Part shown: positions 55,501 through 61,469 of the stretch, one piece after another
Numbering within the stretch: the first letter of the stretch is position 1
Layout of the letters: each line of letters starts with the position of its first letter
Assembly: GCF_028583425.1 (NCBI RefSeq)
Contig: NC_072801.1
Location: forward strand, 23,704,001 to 23,768,000
Direction of reading: 5' to 3'
DNA length: 64,000 bases
Source: Eublepharis macularius
Taxonomy: Eukaryota > Chordata > Lepidosauria > Squamata > Eublepharidae
Made by a program: the position numbers and the translations under genes
Notes under the pieces: model-generated
The model's database searches: none
The model's input: the letters and a program-made list of their open reading frames with translations, nothing else
Told to the model about the DNA's origin: nothing

Positions 55501-55814
55501 GAATGCCAGTGGGTGGGTTTAGCTAGGGGGCACTCCGCTCCCAGAGCCCGCTTTACTTGCAAACAAAAGGTTGGCGCGGGGTGGGAGAAGAGGAAGAGAG
55601 AGGCCAGAATCCGGTAGGAAGGCAAGCCCGAGAGCGACAGAGGTGCGAGGCAGGCAGCGTCCCCCTTGCCCCCGGCTCCGCTTCTGCACCCCGGGGTTGG
55701 CTCTGGCTCCGCTTTACCATTCAGCCGGACGGTGAACTGCCTCCTCTTGCGGTCGTGCTCCACCTGGATGGGGCAGTTCGCCTCCAGGATGTTGAGCGGG
55801 GCCGCTTGCGCCAT
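40454..55814 (-). CDS. NATD1: NATD1, N-acetyltransferase domain-containing protein 1 (spliced, 3 exons)
   Basis: Exons on the minus strand: 55814-55718, 46519-46401 and 40570-40454 (stop included), giving 110 codons against 113 in human. NATD1 (GTLF3B, C17orf103) is a small GNAT-fold protein of poorly known substrate. Seen: [53 protein letters not shown], and the acetyl-CoA-binding loop YRGRGIA (residues 61-67, RxxGxA), then [22 protein letters not shown] and [17 protein letters not shown]. The N-terminus is three residues shorter than in mammals; the rest aligns without gaps. Introns (about 5.8 and 9.2 kb) are full of repeats. Same strand as TMEM11, upstream of it in transcription terms. Confidence 0.97.
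40722..41305 (+). mobile_element. tRNA-derived SINE, class 1, split by an inverted-repeat element
   Basis: The head CATGATGTAGTGGTTAGAGT is at 40723-40742. The body resumes at about 41112 with GGTTCAAATTCCC, GACCTTGGGCGAGTTGCACC and the tail TGTAAGCTGCTTTGGGAGAA, ending near 41305. NATD1 intron 2. Confidence 0.75.
40765..41110. mobile_element. Palindromic DNA element nested in the SINE, ~345 bp
   Basis: The ends ACAAGAGACGAACTACACGA and TGTAATTCATCTCTTGT are inverted repeats. Arms of about 125 bp (including GGAAGGCTTTGTCAATTTCT and GGGAAATTGACAAAGCCTTC) enclose about 100 bp. Imperfect duplicates AGCTAAGAT and AGCTTTAAGAT flank it. No coding capacity. Confidence 0.7.
41306..42145. other. NATD1 intron 2, no feature recognised
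   Basis: Short poly-A (41569-41580). Open frames here show no similarity. Confidence 0.4.
42146..42620 (-). mobile_element. Family A element, split by a family H hairpin
   Basis: The plus strand starts AGAGTTGCCAGCCTCCAGGT and resumes at 42490 with CTGGAGACAAAGTCC through CCTCCCCAGG to CAACTCAAAGTTGG, the inverted family A order. Confidence 0.75.
42240..42489 (+). mobile_element. Hairpin-forming retroposon (family H), nested in family A
   Basis: Flanked by the 11-bp direct repeat CCTGGAGACAA. It starts GGATCCAGGGGAGTTAGCC, followed by AGAGTCCAGTAGCACCTTTA, then inverted arms GTAGCATAAGCTTTCGAGAA and TTCTCAAAAGCTTATGCTAC, ending GGTGCTAGTGGACTCCTTAC. Confidence 0.8.
42617..42803 (+). mobile_element. 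Family A element, inverted relative to its neighbour
   Basis: From AGTTGCCAGCTGCAGTTTAG to CACCTGGAGGTTGGCAACCC-TA. With 42146-42620 it forms an inverted pair in NATD1 intron 2. Confidence 0.8.
43152..43297. mobile_element. Palindromic MITE, family M
   Basis: 146 bp with ends TGATTCCACACACGTTGGAT and ATCCAACGTGTGTGGAATCA, perfect terminal inverted repeats of at least 28 bp. NATD1 intron 2. Confidence 0.85.
43478..43680 (-). mobile_element. L2-like LINE 3' UTR fragment
   Basis: The plus strand reads TTGTAGTCTGCCTTTCTTGC then AGAGACTAGACCAGATGGAT, the inverted LINE tail, followed by A-rich UTR-like sequence. Confidence 0.55.
43685..45300 (-). mobile_element. L2-like LINE with RT domain, 5'-truncated and broken
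   Basis: The minus strand reads, in order from 45300 down: [99 protein letters not shown]. These are RT domains 1-6 of an L2-type polyprotein with the catalytic A.DD box preserved. In-frame stops and shifts interrupt it. The 3' end at 43685-43760 is the tail shared with SINE class 1. Confidence 0.85.
45868..46075 (+). mobile_element. tRNA-derived SINE, class 1
   Basis: CTAGGTTCAAATCTCAGC, CTGGGTGACTGGGGCCAGTA and CACAGGGTTTGTGAGGTTAA; the tail is eroded. Confidence 0.6.
46122..46386 (+). mobile_element. tRNA-derived SINE, class 3, 8 bp from a NATD1 splice donor
   Basis: From AGAGAGCCAGTCTGATGTAG to TATATAAATCAAATATTATT(ATT)n. The tail stops at about 46386; the NATD1 intron 2 donor GTATGG occupies 46400-46395. 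Confidence 0.8.
46401..46519 (-). CDS. NATD1: NATD1 coding exon 2
   Basis: Acceptor GGTGTCCCGCAG, donor GTATGG. Encodes [40 protein letters not shown] including the acetyl-CoA loop. Confidence 0.98.
46737..46766. repeat. C-rich (CCCCA)n run
   Basis: CCCCACCCC-type repeats next to a poly-G; the two runs could pair or form a quadruplex on the minus strand. Confidence 0.7.
47166..47505 (+). mobile_element. Two consecutive class 2 SINEs
   Basis: The first (47166-47371) is near full length: GGGCTGTGGCTCTGTGGG, GGTTCAATCCCC, GGCAGCTTCATGTGTTC. The second (47372-47505) repeats AGAGCATCTGCTTGGCGTGC and CAGCATCTCCAG but is partial. Confidence 0.75.
48275..48307. repeat. (CCA)n microsatellite
   Basis: About eight CCA units in NATD1 intron 1. 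Confidence 0.85.
48398..48608 (+). mobile_element. Family A element, full length
   Basis: From TAGGATTGCCAGCTCCAGG to CACCTGGAGGTTGACAACCC-TA, uninterrupted: a good reference copy for the family (211 bp). NATD1 intron 1. Confidence 0.85.
48609..49424. other. NATD1 intron 1, no feature recognised
   Basis: No repeat or conserved element named. Confidence 0.4.
49425..49690 (+). mobile_element. CR1-like LINE 3' UTR repeat
   Basis: GAGGATTAGACAAATTCATG, CCAGGATGGCTAAATGGAAC and CCTGATCCAGCAAGATTCTG also occur in the same order at 58.2-58.5 kb. The assignment to CR1 rests on my memory of this tail. Confidence 0.5.
49700..50075 (-). mobile_element. LINE 3' fragment (C-terminal zinc-knuckle region)
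   Basis: On the minus strand [19 protein letters not shown] contains a CxC...H....C knuckle typical of LINE polyprotein C-termini, followed by [20 protein letters not shown]. The 3' UTR contains GACCGTATTAATAAAC. Confidence 0.7.
50076..51577. other. NATD1 intron 1, mostly unassigned
   Basis: The left part may still be LINE-derived. No gene recognised. Confidence 0.35.
51578..51721. mobile_element. Palindromic MITE, family M (opposite orientation to 43152)
   Basis: 144 bp, ends TGATTCCGCACACATTGGAT and CCAACGTGTGCGGAATCA. The interior matches the reverse complement of the 43152 copy (about 90% by eye). CTTTG occurs just outside both ends. Confidence 0.85.
52002..52072. repeat. Two-unit 37-bp tandem repeat
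   Basis: TTTCATTTCAGAGTGTTTAT... at 52002 and TTTCATTTCAGAGCGTTTAT... at 52039. NATD1 intron 1. Confidence 0.8.
52073..53497. other. NATD1 intron 1, no feature recognised
   Basis: AT-rich, with a short CA run at 52973-52983. Confidence 0.4.
53498..53695 (-). mobile_element. tRNA-derived SINE, class 1
   Basis: The plus strand has TTTTTACCCCGCCTTTTCCC, CGACTGGCCCAAGGTCACTC and ACACTTTAACCACTGTACC, a complete inverted copy with an internal loss before the head. NATD1 intron 1. Confidence 0.8.
53696..55540. other. NATD1 intron 1, exon-1-proximal part
   Basis: No named repeat. C-runs near 55290 and an A-run near 55430-55445. Confidence 0.4.
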
Positions 55815-56260
55815 GATCCAGGTGGCTCCTCCTCTGCCTCTTCCTCTCCCCCTTTTTTTTGGCGTGTCCGTGGGCTTGGCTCGCCTTTTGTGCGCGTGGG
55901 GTGCCTCTTGGCCGGAGGCAGGGCAAGCCGGATCGCTCGGGGGCCGGGCGGGCTGGCGGCGCTCCGCACACTCGCCTTCGCCTCTCTGCCCGGGCAACTT
56001 CAGCAGAGAAAGCGTCCAAGGCGATGACCAAGGGGAGACATCACAATCTCCCCGCAGAAACTGACACACATACACACACACACAGAGCACACAAAAAAGA
56101 GCTAGGAAATCAGCTGTGAACTCACGTGCCAGCCAGCCAGCCAATGGGCTGCCCTCTTTTTTTTGTTTTGATACATTCCATTCGACTGTTAAAGGGACAC
56201 GGGCCCTCTCCGCCTGCCCACTCCCCGTTTATGCATTTCTGGTCCGGTCCACGGGGCGCG
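55541..56260 (-). promoter_or_regulatory. NATD1: NATD1 CpG-island promoter and 5' UTR
   Basis: CpG-dense sequence covering exon 1 and about 300 bp upstream (TCGCTCGGGGGCCGGGCGGG at 55936). Further upstream are an E-box CACGTG (56123-56128) and a CCAAT box in plus orientation (56141-56145), with a (CA)n run at about 56061-56085. No TATA box is recognised. Confidence 0.65.
55718..55814 (-). CDS. NATD1: NATD1 coding exon 1
   Basis: ATG at 55814-55812 in a favourable context (GGATCATGGCG). Encodes [20 protein letters not shown] and [12 protein letters not shown] plus one base; donor GTAAAG. Mammalian NATD1 also ends this exon at RLNG. Confidence 0.95.
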
Positions 56261-56324
56261 CAAAGAGGCGTCTCTTTTGTATGTTAGAACCGTTAGGCGA
56301 ATCCTTAGCCAGGGCCTCCGCTTG

Positions 56325-56545
56325 CAATGTAGTGTAGAGGTTAGATGGACTAGGATCTGAAAGGCACGGGTTCGAATTCCCACTCTGCCCTGGATGCTCG
56401 CTGGTGACCTTGAGCCAGTCACATTCGCTCAGCCTAACCTGCCTCACAGGGTTGTTGGGAGGATAAAAGAGAGGAGAATGATGTAAGCCGCCTTGGGCCT
56501 CCATGGGGAGAAATGTGGGGTATAAATAAAGACAATAAAAATAAG
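56325..56545 (+). mobile_element. tRNA-derived SINE, class 1, full length
   Basis: Head TGTAGTGTAGAGGTTAG, B box GGTTCGAATTCCC, GACCTTGAGCCAGTCACATT, and tail GTAAGCCGCCTTGGGCCTCC through GAGAAATGTGGGGTATAAAT, ending (AAT/A)-rich. It shows the LINE-like tail best. Confidence 0.9.
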
Positions 56546-56811
56546 ACCCAGGACCAGGCCACTGTACTGTGTACTAGGCTGTTTGTTTTTCCTACCTGCT
56601 TGCTTAAATTGTATTATTTTGTAAGCTGCTTTTACCCCCCCCCCCTCCCTGGAGAGGAAAGCGAGTTACAAATATGAAAATAAATAAGTAAGAAAATGGG
56701 TCCTTTCTGCTGACAGAAGGCTTGAGAAAATAATTATTTGCCTGCTAGACCTGAAACCATAAGAACATACCCAGGTGCCTTGCTATGCCTTGCTAGATCA
56801 GACCAGTGGTC

Positions 56812-57060
56812 TATTTATTATTATTGATTAGCTTCATGTATAGCTTGCCTTTGTCATTGAAACTCAAGGCAGGTTACAAAATACAATAAGCAACTCAGTC
56901 CAACAACATAGGCCTATAATAAACAATGTCTCAGGTCTAGAATGACAGAACTGGAAAACAAGGGGGGGAACCCTCTCTAAACCAACAAAAACTATCTAGG
57001 AGATGACACACCAGAATGAAGAAAAGAGCTTACAAAGGTGGAGGACACTGCAGTAAAAAG
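56812..57060 (-). mobile_element. L2-like LINE 3' UTR fragment
   Basis: (ATT)n, then GCTTGCCTTTGTCATTGAAA and CTCAAGGCAGGTTACAAAAT, the inverted tail. The remainder is UTR-like. Confidence 0.6.
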
Positions 57061-57298
57061 AGAGATTACGCACAATAGGTACTGCAATTGAATACAATGC
57101 TATTCTTTATAGAAGCAACTTCCTGTGGTGTTCTGTTATACTGTGATTCTAATGCCTTCATAAAAATGCTCTCCTGGTCATTTCTGTTCTGTAGGGTTGC
57201 CAACTCCAAGTTGGGTAATTCCGGGAGATTTGGGGGAGAAGCCTAGGAAGAGTGGGCTTTGGGGAGGGGAGGGGCCTCAGCAGGATATAATGCCATAG

Positions 57299-57438
57299 AA
57301 AAGAGTCCAGTAGCACCTTTAAGACTAACCAACTTTACTGTAGCGAAAGCTTATACTACAGTAAAGTTGGTTAGTCTTAAAGGTGCTACTGGACTCTTTT
57401 CGATTTTGCTACTACAGACTAACACGGCTAACTCCTCT
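57299..57438 (-). mobile_element. Hairpin-forming retroposon (family H), nested
   Basis: Flanked by a direct repeat TATAATGCCATAGA (14 bp), the target sequence of the host element. Inverted arms AGAGTCCAGTAGCACCTTTA and TAAAGGTGCTACTGGACTCT; constant end CTACAGACTAACACGGCTAA. Confidence 0.85.
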
Positions 57439-57539
57439 GTATAATGCCATAGAGTCCACTTCCCAAAGCGGTCACTTCCTCCAGAGCAATTGATCTTCGT
57501 AATCTGGAGAATGTTGTATTTATTTATTTACTTGCCTGC

Positions 57540-57765
57540 AGACTTACTTCATTTATACCCTGCCTTTCTTCCCAATGGGGCCCAAAGCAGCTTACATAAT
57601 CCTCCTCCAGTTTATCTTCACAACAGCCCTGTGAGGTAGATTAGTCTGAGTGTGTGTGACTGGCCCAAGGTCTCCCAGCAAACTTCCATTGCAAAGCAAG
57701 GGTTCAAAACTGGGTCTCCCAGATCCTAGTTTGACATTCTAACTACTACACCACACTGGCTCTCT
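57540..57765 (-). mobile_element. tRNA-derived SINE, class 1, nested in family A
   Basis: The plus strand has CATTTATACCCTGCCTTTCT, GACTGGCCCAAGGTCTCCC and TACTACACCACACTGGCTC. Confidence 0.85.
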
Positions 57766-58224
57766 GCTGTAATTTTGGTAGAACTCCAGGCCCCACCTGG
57801 GGGGAGGACCAAACAGCAGGGCACAGCCGCCTTCCTCTGACATTGTCTCTTAGCACTCATATGCAGAAGAACTGTGGCAGTCTCGTCGCATCTTGGTGGT
57901 GACATTTGCAGATAATATGAATGATATCATCCTCAGTAACAACAACACTGTTTTCCAGCAGGGTTAGAGTCTATAAAAACAGTTTGTTGATAATTAGGTT
58001 TTAAAAATTATGCCCTTTGTGAAAGCTGTGGATAGCAAGGATTTTTCCTCCTGCTCTGATAATTTTAGCACAGAGGAGCATCCAATAAAGTTGATGGGCA
58101 GCAGATTCATAACAGGCAAAAGGAAGTACTTTCTTATTTAATGGCACTCATTGCCATCCTCAATATTTATTTTTAAAGAGACAGGTAGCTGGGTTATAAA
58201 TCTCCCGATAAATAAATAAATAAC

Positions 58225-58475
58225 GTGAGGATGGCCGCTGGTTTAAAAGGTTTCAAAAGGGGGATTAGACAAATTAGAAGATATGGTAATTGCTGGCTAT
58301 TAGTCATGATGGCTAAATGGAACCTCCAGCTCCAGAAGCAGTGTATATCAGTTGCTGGGGTGGGGGCAACCACAAGGGTTAGATTGGTTTATAGGCCATC
58401 TGGTTGGCCACTGTGGGATACTGGATCAGACAGGTCATCATACTGATCCACCAAGATTCTTCTTATTTTTTTAGA
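58225..58475 (+). mobile_element. CR1-like LINE 3' UTR repeat
   Basis: GGGGGATTAGACAAATTAG, TCATGATGGCTAAATGGAAC and TGGTTGGCCACTGTGGGATA match the repeat at 49.4 kb. Confidence 0.5.
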
Positions 58476-58511
58476 ATAACTTCTCTGACTCCATTCCACA
58501 TTCACCTTCCC

Positions 58512-58937
58512 AGGGATCATTTTGTAGAAAAAGAGCTGGAGGAACTCATTAGCATGACTCATTAGCATATGCCACGCCCATTGACAGCACCGGAAGTGTG
58601 CCATTAGCATAACTGATTTGCATATGCCACACCCCCTGACATCACCTATCCTGGCTGTTTTGAACCCAATCCTGGCCATTCAGGGCCAAAATTGGGCCCA
58701 AAATGGCAAAAAGGGGCTGAAAATGGCTGAAAAGGGGCCCAAAATGGTCAGGATTGGGCTGCTGCTGAGCGGGAGAGTGATCCACTACCTGTCAGAGGCC
58801 CGATCTGGGCCGTTTCAGCCCCAATCCAGGCCGAAAGAGGCCCAAAATGGCTGAGAATCAGGTGGGCGGGTCCACCTGTCATGTGACCTCTTTGAGGAAC
58901 TGCGCTCCTGCATGTTCCCTCTCAAAATGAGCCCTGT
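58512..58937. mobile_element. hAT-like non-autonomous DNA element, ~426 bp
   Basis: The ends CAGGGATCATTTTG and CAAAATGAGCCCTG are inverted repeats of hAT type. Flanking octamers CACCTTCC and TAATTTCC suggest a decayed 8-bp duplication. The interior holds repeated ATTAGCAT units and multiple GGCCCAAAATGG-type units. Confidence 0.75.
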
Positions 58938-58982
58938 AATTTCCCTCCATTTGTACACTCCTACCCTTTCCCTCATACACCC

Positions 58983-59215
58983 ATTTATTTACTTTATTGC
59001 TTCATTTATACTCCACCTTTCTGCTGAATGGGGACCCAAAACAGCTGACATCATTCTCCTCCCCTCCATTTAATCGTTACAACAACCCTGTGAGGTAGAT
59101 TAGGCTGAGAAAGTGTGACTGGCCCAAGGTCACCCAGCAAGTTTCCATGGCAGATCAGGGATTCAAACCTGGGCCTCCCAGATCCTAGTCTAACCGCTAC
59201 ACCACACTGACTCAG
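58983..59215 (-). mobile_element. tRNA-derived SINE, class 1
   Basis: Full inverted copy: (ATTT)n tail at 58983, GTGACTGGCCCAAGGTCACC, and head ACCGCTACACCACACTGACT. Confidence 0.85.
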
Positions 59216-59734
59216 ATACATTCAATTTACATGGAGACAACTCCTTTCTCCACTCTTCCCCCACTCACTCTTCTCCCCATATCTATATCTAGCTCTAATG
59301 TACTGTTTTTTAAATTTTCTGAATAACTGGAAGTTCATAAATGTTCCCATAACACCTCTGCAGCAGCATGGGAAGTGCTGATTTCAATACACAGAAGGTA
59401 AAGGCCAATAGGTTTGTGAAAGAACAGGTTTTAAAGTCTATCCGTTTTCCTCACACTTCCATGTCAGGTTTTGTTTGTTTGTTTGTTTAGGTGAGGAATT
59501 GTTGCAAATGATCATGTGGCATGCTGTATTTTGGTACCTCATTCTTCTCTCCACAGCCATGTTAAAGTGCCCTAAGAGATGCCTAAACTGGTTTGTGTCC
59601 TCAGAAGGACACATGTTCACCCCAAAGTCACTGCCCTTCGACCACTCTAACGTGGGGGAAAAGTTATCCATCCCTCGAATCTGGAGATTTGTTAAGGGCG
59701 AATGCAAAGCTCTTCCCAGCCTTTTCAACTGCCG
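59216..59734. other. Unassigned intergenic stretch
   Basis: (TTTG)n at 59468-59490. The part before 59735 may belong to the hAT-like fragment that follows but I cannot find its left end. Confidence 0.35.
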
Positions 59735-59765
59735 GAACTGCGTTCCCCCTCAAAATGAGCCCTGG
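59735..59765. mobile_element. hAT-like element end fragment
   Basis: GGAACTGCGTTCCCCCTC then AAAATGAGCCCTG equals the right end of the element at 58512-58937. Confidence 0.55.
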
Positions 59766-60338
59766 ATAACTTTATGGTGATGTGAAGCGATAGTGGTGAG
59801 AAGCATCCGACACGTAGGATGAAATATCCATGTAAGGACTGGCTCTTTAACTCACAGGGAAAGGAAACCTTCCGTGCCCAGAAGGTTATGGTAGAATAAA
59901 AATGCATTAGGGCTTAAGGTCCCAAGGGACTCTTGCTTGTTTTTACCACATCGTAGTTGAATTTTGCAAGAACCACTCAGAGCCAGCTGTGTGTGTGGCA
60001 GGTCTGGGCCCACAACTGGAGCTGCCCTACGGGTCACCAGCCAGCCATTCCTGCTCTATATAGTGGAGTCACTTCCCATTTCTATTGCCTCTATAGAGAT
60101 AAGCTCAACTCTCCATCACAAGAGCATTCATTGCAGAGGGCCTGGACAGAGAAGAATTTGTGGAATGGAGGTGGGTGGAAAAGATGAAAACCTCCAAGTA
60201 TGTGCGCGCGCTTTGCTTATGTGGCTCATTTATGCGTGTTTTCCTTCCAGGGTCACATGAACTTCTCCATGAAGGTTCTGATGGAAGAGGGAGATATAGC
60301 AGCAAGGGACTTTTTCTTCCCACATCCTAGACAGGGAG

Positions 60339-61020
60339 TGTAATGATTTCAAGTAAATGTGTGCATGTGTCTTTAAATGCTTGGTGTGAGCTAGGTGAAG
60401 AGTGGGAGTGAGAGAGGGATGAGTGAGTGATACGATTGGTTGATGACTGAGAGTGTGGGCAGAGTGAATGCAGTTTGAGACTGACAGGGCAGAGATAAAA
60501 TATTCAGTCAGAAGAAAGCAGGCTAGCTGTGTGCTGCCTGAGTATAATGGAGGATTTATGAGAGAAACCTGAACTGAGCATGTTTGTGAAAGAACACTCA
60601 GTCAGGGAAAGAGAGGCCAGCTGTGTGCTGCCTGAGCAGGTTTAATATTTCTGTGAATGAGAGTCAGAGAAAGAGAGGCCAGCTGTGTGCTGCCTGAGGA
60701 GTTTAAGCATTTCTGTGAGAGAATTATCGAGTTAGAGAAAGAGGCTAACTGTGTGTGAAGCCTTAGAAGAGATCTGTGTGAATGAGTTTACAGGAAGTAA
60801 CTTTAAGAACCGAGAACTACGTTTATGAAACTGATACGCTTCTTGACTAAATAAAAGTTTATTTTGTTTTGTTATATCTATATCCCATTCTTATCATTGC
60901 TATATCCCATTCTTATCCTCAGGGCCACATAGAACCACGAAGGAGCCTGACGCTTAGGAACGTTACCAAAGGGAAAACTTAAATAAAATATACTGGAATA
61001 TAATATTCCTGGTGGCAGCA
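60339..61020 (+). mobile_element. LTR-like fossil fragment with internal tandem repeats
   Basis: It starts TGTAATGATTTCAAG, holds three to four imperfect repeats of AGAGGCCAGCTGTGTGCTGC-type units (about 60515-60770), then an AATAAA signal (about 60849-60855) and a U5-like end. GGTGGCAGC follows near 61011, a sequence often seen just after LTRs. No coding region or partner LTR is seen in the window; family uncertain. Confidence 0.35.
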
Positions 61021-61264
61021 AACTACCCAGAGGGTGTTAAGGGAAAGATTAAAAGAAAAATCTACTCAAAGAAAGTAAAGGTCATAACAGGGCGGTTTAA
61101 GAATGCAGGGCTTATTCAAATCCAAACCACTTGATCACAAGGGCACCGTTTTCCTAGAGAGTGTTTCAGAATATATGTGATTAGCAGCGTCTCAGGTCAT
61201 CCCACTGCCTGTGCACAGAGAAGACAGGACTACATATAGCAAGGATGCTGTTTCAGCATTTCTT

Positions 61265-61425
61265 CAACTCTGCACTGGATTCTTAGTAATGCTATGTCTT
61301 TGTAAAATTGTATTTATTTACCCTATGGCATTGTTCATGGAAATGTCCTTGAGATTGACAGTACTAATCTCATACTGTGTAATCCGCCTTGAGGCTCAGT
61401 GAGAAAGGCAGACTATAAATGACAT

Positions 61426-61437
<12 letters not shown>
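61265..61437 (+). mobile_element. L2-like LINE 3' end with (TAA)n tail
   Basis: GTGTAATCCGCCTTGAGGCT, CAGTGAGAAAGGCAGACTAT and AAATGACATTTAATAATAAT: the same 3' end as at 1556 and 43685, in plus orientation, with a TAA-repeat tail. Confidence 0.75.

Positions 61438-61469
<32 letters not shown>
61427..61469. repeat. (TAA)n tract
   Basis: About 14 TAA units joining the LINE tail to the next element. Confidence 0.95.

Larger units (their letters stand above)
57193..57805 (+). mobile_element. Family A element carrying two nested insertions
   Basis: The pieces are 57193-57300, 57430-57535 and 57766-57805, from TAGGGTTGCCAACTCCAAG to TCCAGGCCCCACCTGG. A family H hairpin and a class 1 SINE sit in the gaps. 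Confidence 0.8.

Noticed and set aside
55323-56144. 273-residue minus-strand open frame
   Set aside because: Only its [24 protein letters not shown] part is coding (NATD1 exon 1); the rest is 5' UTR and intron read-through.
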